From: Steinernema hermaphroditum
Lineage: Eukaryota; Nematoda; Chromadorea; Rhabditida; Steinernematidae
Assembly (NCBI GenBank): GCA_030435675.1
Contig: CM059623.1
Coordinates: forward strand, 150,012 to 214,011
Reading direction: 5' to 3'
DNA length: 64,000 bases
Shown one piece after another: positions 34,591-48,230 of this stretch; the first letter of the stretch is position 1; each line of letters opens with the position of its first letter. Under the pieces are notes generated by a model. That model saw nothing but the letters and a program-made list of their open reading frames with translations, was not told where the DNA came from and ran no database searches. Position numbers and translations under genes: made by a program.

Positions 34591-37500
34591 GCACGAGGGT
34601 CAGACGCAGAGCTTTTGGTATGAGCAAGGGCCCTGCTGTCTCGAATTGAAAGTTTTGCAGGAAACTAAGATAGTCCGCAGGAAATCCAACGAGAGTAGGC
34701 GCGTTCGATCAGGCTCGTGCAGTTCTATAAGATCCAATCATAAAAATGATATGGTACTTTGGAGCAGGAGGGTCAGATGCAGAGCTTTTGGTATGAGCAA
34801 GGGCCCTGCTGTCTCGAATTGAAAGTTTTGCAGGAAACTAAGATAGTCCACAGTAATCCCAACGGGAATAGGCGCGTTCGATCAGGCTCGTGCAGTTCTA
34901 CAAGATCCAATCATAAAAATGATATGGTACTTTGGAGCAGGAGGTTCAGATGCAGAGCTTTTGGTATGAGCAAGGGCCCTGCTGTCTCGAATTGAAAGTT
35001 TTGCAGGAAACTAAGATAGTCCACAGTAATCCCAACGGGAATAGGCGCGTTCGATCAGGCTCGTGCAGTTCTACAAGATCCAATCATAAAAATGATATGG
35101 TACTTTGGAGCAGGAGGGTCAGATGCAGAACTCTTTGTATGAACAAGGCCCTATCTGTCTCGAATTGAAAGTTTTGCAGGAAACTAAGATTGTCCACAGT
35201 AATCCCAACGGGAATAGGCGCGTTCGATCAGGCTCGTGCAGTTCTACAAGATCCAATCATAAAAATGCTATGGTACTTTGGAGCAGGAGGGTCAGATGCA
35301 GAGCTTTTGGTATGAGCAAGGGCCCTGCTGTCTCGAATTGAAAGTTTTGCAGGAAACTAAGATAGTCCACAGTAATCCCAACGGGAATAGGCGCGTTCGA
35401 TCAGGCTCGTGCAGTTCTACAAGATCCAATCATAAAAATGCTATGGTACTTTGGAGCAGGAGGGTCAGATGCAGAGCTTTTGGTATGAGCAAGGGCCCTG
35501 CTGTCTCGAATTGAAAGTTTTGCAGGAAACTAAGATAGTCCGCAGGAAATCCAACGAGAGTAGGCGCGTTCGATCAGGCTCGTGCAGTTCTACAAGATCC
35601 AATCATAAAAATGCTATGGTACTTTGGAGCAGGAGGGTCAGATGCAGAACTCTTTGTATGAACAAGGGCCCTATCTGTCTCGAATTGAAAGTTTTGCAGG
35701 AAACTAAGATAGTCCACAGTAATCCCAACGGGAATAGGCGCGTTCGATCAGGCTCGTGCAGTTCTACAAGATCCAATCATAAAAATGATATGGTACTTTG
35801 GAGCAGGAGGGTCAGATGCAGAACTCTTTGTATGAACAAGGGCCCTATCTGTCTCGAATTGAAAGTTTTGCAGGAAACTAAGATAGTCCACAGTAATCCC
35901 AACGGGAATAGGCGCGTTCGATCAGGCTCGTGCAGTTCTACAAGATCCAATCATAAAAATGCTATGGTACTTTGGAGCAGGAGGGTCAGATGCAGAACTC
36001 TTTGTATGAACAAGGCCCTATCTGTCTCGAATTGAAAGTTTTGCAGGAAACTAAGATAGTCCACAGTAATCCCAACGGGAATAGGCGCGTTCGATCAGGC
36101 TCGTGCAGTTCTACAAGATCCAATCATAAAAATGATATGGTACTTTGGAGCAGGAGGGTCAGATGCAGAACTCTTTGTATGAACAAGGGCCCTATCTGTC
36201 TCGAATTGAAAGTTTTGCAGGAAACTAAGATAGTCCACAGTAATCCCAACGGGAATAGGCGCGTTCGATCAGGCTCGTGCAGTTCTACAAGATCCAATCA
36301 TAAAAATGCTATGGTACTTTGGAGCAGGAGGGTCAGATGCAGAACTCTTTGTATGAACAAGGCCCTATCTGTCTCGAATTGAAAGTTTTGCAGGAAACTA
36401 AGATAGTCCACAGTAATCCCAACGGGAATAGGCGCGTTCGATCAGGCTCGTGCAGTTCTACAAGATCCAATCATAAAAATGATATGGTACTTTGGAGCAG
36501 GAGGGTCAGATGCAGAGCTTTTGGTATGAGCAAGGGCCCTGCTGTCTCGAATTGAAAGTTTTGCAGGAAACTAAGATAGTCCACAGGAATCCCAACGGGA
36601 ATAGGCGCGTTCGATCAGGCTCGTGCAGTTCTACAAGATCCAATCATAAAAATGCTATGGTACTTTGGAGCAGGAGGGTCAGATGCAGAGCTTTTGGTAT
36701 GAGCAAGGGCCCTGCTGTCTCGAATTGAAAGTTTTGCAGGAAACTAAGATAGTCCACAGGAATCCCAACGGGAATAGGCGCGTTCGATTAGGCTCGTGCA
36801 GTTCTACAAGATCCAATCATAAAAATGCTATGGTACTTTGGAGCAGGAGGGTCAGATGCAGAGCTTTTGGTATGAGCAAGGGCCCTGCTGTCTCGAATTG
36901 AAAGTTTTGCAGGAAACTAAGATAGTCCACAGGAATTCCAACGGGAATAGGCGCGTTCGATCAGGCTCGTGCGGTTCTACAAGATCCAATCATAAAAATG
37001 CTATGGTACTTTGGAGCAGGAGGGTCAGATGCAGAGCTTTTGGTATGAGCAAGGGCCCTGCTGTCTCGAATTGAAAGTTTTGCAGGAAACTAAGATAGTC
37101 CACAGTAATCCCAACGGGAATAGGCGCGTTCGATCAGGCTCGTGCAGTTCTACAAGATCCAATCATAAAAATGCTATGGTACTTTGGAGCAGGAGGGTCA
37201 GATGCAGAGCTTTTGGTATGAGCAAGGGCCCTGCTGTCTCGAATTGAAAGTTTTGCAGGAAACTAAGATAGTCCACAGGAATTCCAACGGGAATAGGCGC
37301 GTTCGATCAGGCTCGTGCAGTTCTACAAGATCCAATCATAAAAATGATATGGTACTTTGGAGCAGGAGGGTCAGATGCAGAGCTTTTGGTATGAGCAAGG
37401 GCCCTGCTGTCTCGAATTGAAAGTTTTGCAGGAAACTAAGATAGTCCACAGTAATCCCAACGGGAATAGGCGCGTTCGATCAGGCTCGTGCAGTTCTACA

Positions 37501-39486
37501 AGATCCAATCATAAAAATGATATGGTACTTTGGAGCAGGAGGGTCAGATGCAGAGCTTTTGGTATGAGCAAGGGCCCTGCTGTCTCGAATTGAAAGTTTT
37601 GCAGGAAACTAAGATAGTCCACAGGAAATCCAACGAGAGTAGGCGCGTTCGATCAGGCTCGTGCAGTTCTACAAGATCCAATCATAAAAATGATATGGTA
37701 CTTTGGAGCAGGAGGGTCAGATGCAGAGCTTTTGGTATGAGCAAGGGCCCTGCTGTCTCGAATTGAAAGTTTTGCAGGAAACTAAGATAGTCCACAGTAA
37801 TCCCAACGGGAATAGGCGCGTTCGATCAGGCTCGTGCAGTTCTACAAGATCCAATCATAAAAATGATATGGTACTTTGGAGCAGGAGGGTCAGATGCAGA
37901 ACTCTTTGTATGAACAAGGCCCTATCTGTCTCGAATTGAAAGTTTTGCAGGAAACTAAGATTGTCCACAGTAATCCCAACGGGAATAGGCGCGTTCGATC
38001 AGGCTCGTGCAGTTCTACAAGATCCAATCATAAAAATGCTATGGTACTTTGGAGCACGAGGGTCAGATGCAGAGCTTTTGGTATGAGCAAGGGCCCTGCT
38101 GTCTCGAATTGAAAGTTTTGCAGGAAACTAAGATAGTCCACAGTAATCCCAACGGGAATAGGCGCGTTCGATCAGGCTCGTGCAGTTCTACAAGATCCAA
38201 TCATAAAAATGATATGGTACTTTGGAGCAGGAGGGTCAGATGCAGAGCTTTTGGTATGAGCAAGGGCCCTGCTGTCTCGAATTGAAAGTTTTGCAGGAAA
38301 CTAAGATAGTCCACAGTAATCCCAACGGGAATAGGCGCGTTCGATCAGGCTCGTGCAGTTCTACAAGATCCAATCATAAAAATGATATGGTACTTTGGAG
38401 CAGGAGGGTCAGATGCAGAACTCTTTGTATGAACAAGGGCCCTATCTGTCTCGAATTGAAAGTTTTGCAGGAAACTAAGATAGTCCACAGTAATCCCAAC
38501 GGGAATAGGCGCGTTCGATCAGGCTCGTGCAGTTCTACAAGATCCAATCATAAAAATGCTATGGTACTTTGGAGCAGGAGGGTCAGATGCAGAGCTTTTG
38601 GTATGAGCAAGGGCCCTGCTGTCTCGAATTGAAAGTTTTGCAGGAAACTAAGATAGTCCACAGGAAATCCAACGGGAATAGGCGCGTTCGATCAGGCTCG
38701 TGCAGTTCTACAAGATCCAATCATAAAAATGCTATGGTACTTTGGAGCAGGAGGGTCAGATGCAGAGCTTTTGGTATGAGCAAGGGCCCTAGCTGTCTCG
38801 AATTGAAAGTTTTGCAGGAAACTAAGATAGTCCACAGTAATCCCAACGGGAATAGGCGCGTTCGATCAGGCTCGTGCAGTTCTACAAGATCCAATCATAA
38901 AAATGATATGGTACTTTGGAGCAGGAGGGTCAGATGCAGAACTCTTTGTATGAACAAGGGCCCTATCTGTCTCGAATTGAAAGTTTTGCAGGAAACTAAG
39001 ATAGTCCACAGTAATCCCAACGGGAATAGGCGCGTTCGATCAGGCTCGTGCAGTTCTACAAGATCCAATCATAAAAATGATATGGTACTTTGGAGCAGGA
39101 GGGTCAGATGCAGAGCTTTTGGTATGAGCAAGGGCCCTGCTGTCTCGAATTGAAAGTTTTGCAGGAAACTAAGATAGTCCACAGGAATTCCAACGAGAAT
39201 AGGCGCGTTCGATCAGGCTCGTGCAGTTCTACAAGATCCAATCATAAAAATGATATGGTACTTTGGAGCAGGAGGGTCAGATGCAGAGCTTTTGGTATGA
39301 GCAAGGGCCCTGCTGTCTCGAATTGAAAGTTTTGCAGGAAACTAAGATAGTCCACAGTAATCCCAACGGGAATAGGCGCGTTCGATCAGGCTCGTGCAGT
39401 TCTACAAGATCCAATCATAAAAATGCTATGGTACTTTGGAGCAGGAGGGTCAGATGCAGAGCTTTTGGTATGAGCAAGGGCCCTGC

Positions 39487-39495
39487 TTCTTCTAC
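39487..39495. repeat. 9-bp insertion in a monomer
   Basis: The junction reads CCCTGCTTCTTCTACTGTCT where other units have CCCTGCTGTCT. The extra TTCTTCTAC lies at the edge of the GGGCCC core, the same position as the 7-bp insertion at 11211 and the 1-bp length changes. Confidence 0.85.
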
Positions 39496-42400
39496 TGTCT
39501 CGAATTGAAAGTTTTGCAGGAAACTAAGATAGTCCACAGTAATCCCAACGGGAATAGGCGCGTTCGATCAGGCTCGTGCAGTTCTACAAGATCCAATCAT
39601 AAAAATGCTATGGTACTTTGGAGCAGGAGGGTCAGATGCAGAGCTCTTTGGTATGAGCAAGGGCCCTAGCTGTCTCGAATTGAAAGTTTTGCAGGAAACT
39701 AAGATAGTCCACAGTAATCCCAACGGGAATAGGCGCGTTCGATCAGGCTCGTGCAGTTCTACAAGATCCAATCATAAAAATGATATGGTACTTTGGAGCA
39801 GGAGGGTCAGATGCAGAGCTTTTGGTATGAGCAAGGGCCCTGCTGTCTCGAATTGAAAGTTTTGCAGGAAACTAAGATAGTCCACAGTAATCCCAACGGG
39901 AATAGGCGCGTTCGATCAGGCTCGTGCAGTTCTACAAGATCCAATCATAAAAATGCTATGGTACTTTGGAGCAGGAGGGTCAGATGCAGAGCTTTTGGTA
40001 TGAGCAAGGGCCCTGCTGTCTCGAATTGAAAGTTTTGCAGGAAACTAAGATAGTCCACAGTAATCCCAACGGGAATAGGCGCGTTCGATCAGGCTCGTGC
40101 AGTTCTACAAGATCCAATCATAAAAATGCTATGGTACTTTGGAGCAGGAGGGTCAGATGCAGAGCTTTTGGTATGAGCAAGGGCCCTGCTGTCTCGAATT
40201 GAAAGTTTTGCAGGAAACTAAGATAGTCCACAGTAATCCCAACGGGAATAGGCGCGTTCGATCAGGCTCGTGCAGTTCTACAAGATCCAATCATAAAAAT
40301 GCTATGGTACTTTGGAGCAGGAGGGTCAGATGCAGAGCTCTTTGTATGAGCAAGGGCCCTGCTGTCTCGAATTGAAAGTTTTGCAGGAAACTAAGATAGT
40401 CCACAGTAATCCCAACGGGAATAGGCGCGTTCGATCAGGCTCGTGCAGTTCTACAAGATCCAATCATAAAAATGCTATGGTACTTTGGAGCAGGAGGGTC
40501 AGATGCAGAGCTTTTGGTATGAGCAAGGGCCCTGCTGTCTCGAATTGAAAGTTTTGCAGGAAACTAAGATAGTCCACAGTAATCCCAACGGGAATAGGCG
40601 CGTTCGATCAGGCTCGTGCAGTTCTACAAGATCCAATCATAAAAATGCTATGGTACTTTGGAGCAGGAGGGTCAGATGCAGAGCTTTTGGTATGAGCAAG
40701 GGCCCTGCTGTCTCGAATTGAAAGTTTTGCAGGAAACTAAGATAGTCCACAGTAATCCCAACGGGAATAGGCGCGTTCGATCAGGCTCGTGCAGTTCTAC
40801 AAGATCCAATCATAAAAATGCTATGGTACTTTGGAGCAGGAGGGTCAGATGCAGAGCTTTTGGTATGAGCAAGGGCCCTGCTGTCTCGAATTGAAAGTTT
40901 TGCAGGAAACTAAGATAGTCCACAGTAATCCCAACGGGAATAGGCGCGTTCGATCAGGCTCGTGCAGTTCTACAAGATCCAATCATAAAAATGCTATGGT
41001 ACTTTGGAGCAGGAGGGTCAGATGCAGAGCTCTTGGTATGAGCAAGGGCCCTGCTGTCTCGAATTGAAAGTTTTGCAGGAAACTAAGATAGTCCACAGTA
41101 ATCCCAACGGGAATAGGCGCGTTCGATCAGGCTCGTGCAGTTCTACAAGATCCAATCATAAAAATGCTATGGTACTTTGGAGCAGGAGGGTCAGATGCAG
41201 AACTCTTTGTATGAACAAGGGCCCTATCTGTCTCGAATTGAAAGTTTTGCAGGAAACTAAGATAGTCCACAGTAATCCCAACGGGAATAGGCGCGTTCGA
41301 TCAGGCTCGTGCAGTTCTACAAGATCCAATCATAAAAATGCTATGGTACTTTGGAGCAGGAGGGTCAGATGCAGAGCTTCTTGGTATGAGCAAGGGCCCT
41401 AGCTGTCTCGAATTGAAAGTTTTGCAGGAAACTAAGATAGTCCACAGTAATCCCAACGGGAATAGGCGCGTTCGATCAGGCTCGTGCAGTTCTACAAGAT
41501 CCAATCATAAAAATGCTATGGTACTTTGGAGCAGGAGGGTCAGATGCAGAGCTCTTTGGTATGAGCAAGGGCCCTAGCTGTCTCGAATTGAAAGTTTTGC
41601 AGGAAACTAAGATAGTCCACAGTAATCCCAACGGGAATAGGCGCGTTCGATCAGGCTCGTGCAGTTCTACAAGATCCAATCATAAAAATGCTATGGTACT
41701 TTGGAGCAGGAGGGTCAGATGCAGAACTCTTTGTATGAACAAGGCCCTATCTGTCTCGAATTGAAAGTTTTGCAGGAAACTAAGATAGTCCACAGTAATC
41801 CCAACGGGAATAGGCGCGTTCGATCAGGCTCGTGCAGTTCTACAAGATCCAATCATAAAAATGCTATGGTACTTTGGAGCAGGAGGGTCAGATGCAGAGC
41901 TTTTGGTATGAGCAAGGGCCCTGCTGTCTCGAATTGAAAGTTTTGCAGGAAACTAAGATAGTCCACAGGTAATCCCAACGGGAATAGGCGCGTTCGATCA
42001 GGCTCGTGCAGTTCTACAAGATCCAATCATAAAAATGCTATGGTACTTTGGAGCAGGAGGGTCAGATGCAGAGCTTTTGGTATGAGCAAGGGCCCTGCTG
42101 TCTCGAATTGAAAGTTTTGCAGGAAACTAAGATAGTCCACAGTAATCCCAACGGGAATAGGCGCGTTCGATCAGGCTCGTGCAGTTCTACAAGATCCAAT
42201 CATAAAAATGCTATGGTACTTTGGAGCAGGAGGGTCAGATGCAGAGCTCTTTGTATGAACAAGGGCCCTGCTGTCTCGAATTGAAAGTTTTGCAGGAAAC
42301 TAAGATAGTCCACAGTAATCCCAACGGGAATAGGCGCGTTCGATCAGGCTCGTGCAGTTCTACAAGATCCAATCATAAAAATGCTATGGTACTTTGGAGC

Positions 42401-43440
42401 AGGAGGGTCAGATGCAGAACTTTTTGTATGAACAAGGGCCCTAGCTGTCTCGAATTGAAAGTTTTGCAGGAAACTAAGATAGTCCACAGTAATCCCAACG
42501 GGAATAGGCGCGTTCGATCAGGCTCGTGCAGTTCTACAAGATCCAATCATAAAAATGATATGGTACTTTGGAGCAGGAGGGTCAGATGCAGAGCTTTTGG
42601 TATGAGCAAGGGCCCTGCTGTCTCGAATTGAAAGTTTTGCAGGAAACTAAGATAGTCCACAGTAATCCCAACGGGAATAGGCGCGTTCGATCAGGCTCGT
42701 GCAGTTCTACAAGATCCAATCATAAAAATGATATGGTACTTTGGAGCAGGAGGGTCAGATGCAGAGCTTTTGGTATGAACAAGGGCCCTGCTGTCTCGAA
42801 TTGAAAGTTTTGCAGGAAACTAAGATAGTCCACAGTAATCCCAACGGGAATAGGCGCGTTCGATCAGGCTCGTGCAGTTCTACAAGATCCAATCATAAAA
42901 ATGATATGGTACTTTGGAGCAGGAGGGTCAGATGCAGAGCTTCTTGGTATGAGCAAGGGCCCTAGCTGTCTCGAATTGAAAGTTTTGCAGGAAACTAAGA
43001 TAGTCCACAGTAATCCCAACGGGAATAGGCGCGTTCGATCAGGCTCGTGCAGTTCTACAAGATCCAATCATAAAAATGCTATGGTACTTTGGAGCACAGG
43101 AGGGTCAGATGCAGAGCTTTTGGTATGAGCAAGGGCCCTGCTGTCTCGAATTGAAAGTTTTGCAGGAAACTAAGATAGTCCACAGTAATCCCAACGGGAA
43201 TAGGCGCGTTCGATCAGGCTCGTGCAGTTCTACAAGATCCAATCATAAAAATGATATGGTACTTTGGAGCAGGAGGGTCAGATGCAGAGCTTTTGGTATG
43301 AGCAAGGGCCCTGCTGTCTCGAATTGAAAGTTTTGCAGGAAACTAAGATAGTCCACAGTAATCCCAACGGGAATAGGCGCGTTCGATCAGGCTCGTGCAG
43401 TTCTACAAGATCCAATCATAAAAATGATATGGTACTTTGG

Positions 43441-44252
43441 AGCAGTAGGGTCAGATGCAGAGCTTTTGGTATGAGCAAGGGCCTATCTGTTTCGAATTGA
43501 AAGTTTTGCAGGAAACTAAGATTGTCCACAGTAATCCCAACGGCATTAGGCGCGTTCGATCAGGCTCGTGCAGTTCTACAAGATCCAATCATATCCAATC
43601 AAGGGCCCTGCTGTCTCGAATTGAAAGTTTTGCAGGAAACTAAGATAGTCCACAGTAATCCCAACGGGAATAGGCGCGTTCGATCAGGCTCGTGCAGTTC
43701 TATAAGATCCAATCATAAAAATGATATGGTACTTTGGAGCAGGAGGGTCAGATGCAGAGCTTTTGGTATGAGCAAGGGCCCTGCTGTCTCGAATTGAAAG
43801 TTTTGCAGGAAACTAAGATAGTCCACCGTAATCCCAACGGGAATAGGCGCGTTCGATCAGGCTCGTGCAGTTCTACAAGATCCAATCATAAAAATGCTAT
43901 GGTACTTTGGAGCAGGAGGGTCAGATGCAGAGCTTTTGGTATGAGCAAGGGCCTATCTGTTTCGAATTGAAAGTTTTGCAGGAAACTAAGATAGTCCGCA
44001 GGAAATCCAACGAGAGTAGGCGCGTTCGATCAGGCTCGTGCAGTTCTATAAGATCCAATCATAAAAATGCTATGGTACTTTGGAGCAGGAGGGTCAGATG
44101 CATAACTCTTTGTATGAGCAAGGGCCCTGCTGTCTCGAATTGAAAGTTTTGCAGGAAACTAAGATAGTCCACAGTAATCCCAACGGGAATAGGCGCGTTC
44201 GATCAGTCTCGTGCAGTTCTACAAGATCCAATCATAAAAATGCTATGGTACT
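43441..44252 (+). repeat. Rearranged patch, copy 1
   Basis: It carries an unusual combination: GAGCAGTAGGGTC, GGGCCTATCTGTTTCG, AAGATTGTCC, CGGCATTAGG, a truncated monomer joined at CAATCATATCCAATCAAGGG (43588-43607), CACCGTAATCCC, and R-type V2 with TATAAGATCC. The last monomer has C-type start bases and GATCAGTCTCG. Most of this string recurs at 52.2-53.1 kb (shift 8877 bp). There one boundary has lost 12 bp and an extra R plus C monomer pair is present. Confidence 0.82.
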
Positions 44253-44425
44253 TTGGAGCAGGAGGGTCAGATGCAGAACTCTTTGTATGAACAAGGCCCT
44301 ATCTGTCTCGAATTGAAAGTTTTGCAGGAAACTAAGATAGTCCACAGTAATCCCAACGGGAATAGGCGCGTTCGATCAGGCTCGTGCAGTTCTACAAGAT
44401 CCAATCATAAAAATGCTATGGTACT

Positions 44426-45982
44426 TTGGAGCAGGAGGGTCAGATGCAGAACTCTTTGTATGAACAAGGCCCTATCTGTCTCGAATTGAAAGTTTTGCAG
44501 GAGACTAAGATAGTCCACAGTAATCCCAACGGGAATAGGCGCGTTCGATCAGGCTCGTGCAGTTCTACAAGATCCAATCATAAAAATGCTATGGTACTTT
44601 GGAGCAGGAGGGTCAGATGCAGAACTCTTTGTATGAACAAGGCCCTATCTGTCTCGAATTGAAAGTTTTGCAGGAGACTAAGATAGTCCACAGTAATCCC
44701 AACGGGAATAGGCGCGTTCGATCAGGCTCGTGCAGTTCTACAAGATCCAATCATAAAAATGCTATGGTACTTTGGAGCAGGAGGGTCAGATGCAGAACTC
44801 TTTGTATGAACAAGGCCCTATCTGTCTCGAATTGAAAGTTTTGCAGGAAACTAAGATAGTCCACAGTAATCCCAACGGGAATAGGCGCGTTCGATCAGGC
44901 TCGTGCAGTTCTACAAGATCCAATCATAAAAATGCTATGGTACTTTGGAGCAGGAGGGTCAGATGCAGAACTCTTTGTATGAACAAGGCCCTATCTGTCT
45001 CGAATTGAAAGTTTTGCAGGAGACTAAGATAGTCCACAGTAATCCCAACGGGAATAGGCGCGTTCGATCAGTCTCGTGCAGTTCTACAAGATCCAATCAT
45101 AAAAATGCTATGGTACTTTGGAGCAGGAGGGTCAGATGCAGAACTCTTTGTATGAACAAGGCCCTATCTGTCTCGAATTGAAAGTTTTGCAGGAAACTAA
45201 GATAGTCCACAGTAATCCCAACGGGAATAGGCGCGTTCGATCAGGCTCGTGCAGTTCTACAAGATCCAATCATAAAAATGCTATGGTACTTTGGAGCAGG
45301 AGGGTCAGATGCAGAACTCTTTGTATGAACAAGGCCCTATCTGTCTCGAATTGAAAGTTTTGCAGGAGACTAAGATAGTCCACAGTAATCCCAACGGGAA
45401 TAGGCGCGTTCGATCAGTCTCGTGCAGTTCTACAAGATCCAATCATAAAAATGCTATGGTACTTTGGAGCAGGAGGGTCAGATGCAGAACTCTTTGTATG
45501 AACAAGGCCCTATCTGTCTCGAATTGAAAGTTTTGCAGGAAACTAAGATAGTCCACAGTAATCCCAACGGGAATAGGCGCGTTCGATCAGGCTCGTGCAG
45601 TTCTACAAGATCCAATCATAAAAATGCTATGGTACTTTGGAGCAGGAGGGTCAGATGCAGAACTCTTTGTATGAACAAGGCCCTATCTGTCTCGAATTGA
45701 AAGTTTTGCAGGAGACTAAGATAGTCCACAGTAATCCCAACGGGAATAGGCGCGTTCGATCAGGCTCGTGCAGTTCTACAAGATCCAATCATAAAAATGC
45801 TATGGTACTTTGGAGCAGGAGGGTCAGATGCAGAACTCTTTGTATGAACAAGGCCCTATCTGTCTCGAATTGAAAGTTTTGCAGGAGACTAAGATAGTCC
45901 ACAGTAATCCCAACGGGAATAGGCGCGTTCGATCAGGCTCGTGCAGTTCTACAAGATCCAATCATAAAAATGCTATGGTACT
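44426..45982 (+). repeat. Block with dimeric (346-bp) periodicity
   Basis: The block consists of B/S monomers. GCAGGAGACTAAG (instead of GCAGGAAACTAAG) alternates with the normal form over much of the block (variant near 44498, 44671, 45017, 45363, 45709 and 45883; normal near 44844, 45190 and 45536). Two of the variant units, 346 bp apart, also carry GATCAGTCTCG (45066 and 45412). This indicates local amplification of a two-monomer unit. Confidence 0.75.
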
Positions 45983-47046
45983 TTGGAGCAGGAGGGTCAG
46001 ATGCAGAACTCTTTGTATGAACAAGGGCCCTATCTGTCTCGAATTGAAAGTTTTGCAGGAAACTAAGATAGTCCACAGTAATCCCAACGGGAATAGGCGC
46101 GTTCGATCAGGCTCGTGCAGTTCTACAAGATCCAATCATAAAAATGCTATGGTACTTTGGAGCAGGAGGGTCAGATGCAGAACTCTTTGTATGAACAAGG
46201 GCCCTATCTGTCTCGAATTGAAAGTTTTGCAGGAAACTAAGATAGTCCACAGTAATCCCAACGGGAATAGGCGCGTTCGATCAGGCTCGTGCAGTTCTAC
46301 AAGATCCAATCATAAAAATGCTATGGTACTTTGGAGCAGGAGGGTCAGATGCAGAGCTTTTGGTATGAGCAAGGGCCCTAGCTGTCTCGAATTGAAAGTT
46401 TTGCAGGAAACTAAGATAGTCCACAGGTAATCCCAACGGGAATAGGCGCGTTCGATCAGGCTCGTGCAGTTCTACAAGATCCAATCATAAAAATGCTATG
46501 GTACTTTGGAGCAGGAGGGGTCAGATGCAGAGCTTTTGGTATGAGCAAGGGCCCTGCTGTCTCGAATTGAAAGTTTTGCAGGAAACTAAGATAGTCCACA
46601 GTAATCCCAACGGGAATAGGCGCGTTCGATCAGGCTCGTGCAGTTCTACAAGATCCAATCATAAAAATGCTATGGTACTTTGGAGCAGGAGGGTCAGATG
46701 CAGAGCTCTTTGTATGAACAAGGGCCCTGCTGTCTCGAATTGAAAGTTTTGCAGGAAACTAAGATAGTCCACAGTAATCCCAACGGGAATAGGCGCGTTC
46801 GATCAGGCTCGTGCAGTTCTACAAGATCCAATCATAAAAATGATATGGTACTTTGGAGCAGGAGGGTCAGATGCAGAGCTTTTGGTATGAGCAAGGGCCC
46901 TGCTGTCTCGAATTGAAAGTTTTGCAGGAAACTAAGATAGTCCACAGTAATCCCAACGGGAATAGGCGCGTTCGATCAGGCTCGTGCAGTTCTACAAGAT
47001 CCAATCATAAAAATGCTATGGTACTTTGGAGCAGGAGGGTCAGATG

Positions 47047-47205
47047 CAGAAGGCCCTCTTTGTCTCGAATTGAAATTTTGCAGGAAACTAAGATAGTCCA
47101 CAGTAATCCCAACGGGATGGCGCGTTCGATCAGGCTCGTGCAGTTCTATAAGATCCAATCATAAAAATGCTAAGGGGGGGGGGCCCTATGCTGTCTCGAA
47201 TTGAA
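47047..47205. repeat. Degenerate, partly deleted monomers with a G run
   Basis: One monomer has lost most of its start (GCAGAAGGCCCTCTTTGTCTCG) and has small deletions (GAAATTTTGC, GGGATGGCGCG). The next begins with CTAA, ten G (47174-47183) and CCCTATGCTGTC, lacking about 45 bp. The flanks on both sides are normal. A collapsed or poorly resolved consensus is possible. Confidence 0.75.
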
Positions 47206-48168
47206 AGTTTTGCAGGAAACTAAGATAGTCCACAGTAATCCCAACGGGAATAGGCGCGTTCGATCAGGCTCGTGCAGTTCTACAAGATCCAATCATAAAA
47301 ATGCTATGGTACTTTGGAGCAGGAGGGTCAGATGCAGAAGCTCTTTGTATGAACAAGGGCCCTATCTGTCTCGAATTGAAAGTTTTGCAGGAAACTAAGA
47401 TAGTCCACAGTAATCCCAACGGGAATAGGCGCGTTCGATCAGGCTCGTGCAGTTCTACAAGATCCAATCATAAAAATGCTATGGTACTTTGGAGCAGGAG
47501 GGTCAGATGCAGAACTCTTTGTATGAACAAGGCCCTATCTGTCTCGAATTGAAAGTTTTGCAGGAAACTAAGATAGTCCACAGTAATCCCAACGGGAATA
47601 GGCGCGTTCGATCAGGCTCGTGCAGTTCTACAAGATCCAATCATAAAAATGCTATGGTACTTTGGAGCAGGAGGGTCAGATGCAGAACTCTTTGTATGAA
47701 CAAGGCCCTATCTGTCTCGAATTGAAAGTTTTGCAGGAAACTAAGATAGTCCACAGTAATCCCAACGGGAATAGGCGCGTTCGATCAGGCTCGTGCAGTT
47801 CTACAAGATCCAATCATAAAAATGCTATGGTACTTTGGAGCAGGAGGGTCAGATGCAGAACTCTTTGTATGAACAAGGCCCTATCTGTCTCGAATTGAAA
47901 GTTTTGCAGGAAACTAAGATAGTCCACAGTAATCCCAACGGGAATAGGCGCGTTCGATCAGGCTCGTGCAGTTCTACAAGATCCAATCATAAAAATGCTA
48001 TGGTACTTTGGAGCAGGAGGGTCAGATGCAGAACTTTTGGTATGAACAAGGGCCCTAGCTGTCTCGAATTGAAAGTTTTGCAGGAAACTAAGATAGTCCA
48101 CAGTAATCCCAACGGGAATAGGCGCTTTCGATCAGGCTCGTGCAGTTCTACAAGATCCAATCATAAAA

Positions 48169-48230
48169 ATGTAGGAGAGGTGATTGGAGAGAGGGAGATG
48201 AGAGTTTGAAGAAGGGCAGCTGCCTCGAAT
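48169..48230. repeat. Divergent segment, related to 4763-4790
   Basis: After CATAAAAATG the sequence reads TAGGAGAGGTGATTGGAGAG, then AGGGAGATGAGAGTTTGAAG, then AAGGGCAGCTGCCTCGAATT, where it rejoins the monomer. The part TTGGAGAGAGGGAGATGAGAG aligns better with the diverged start at 4769 (TTGGAGAGGAGGGTGATGAG) than with the standard TTGGAGCAGGAGGGTCAGAT. The two may descend from one old variant monomer. Confidence 0.7.
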
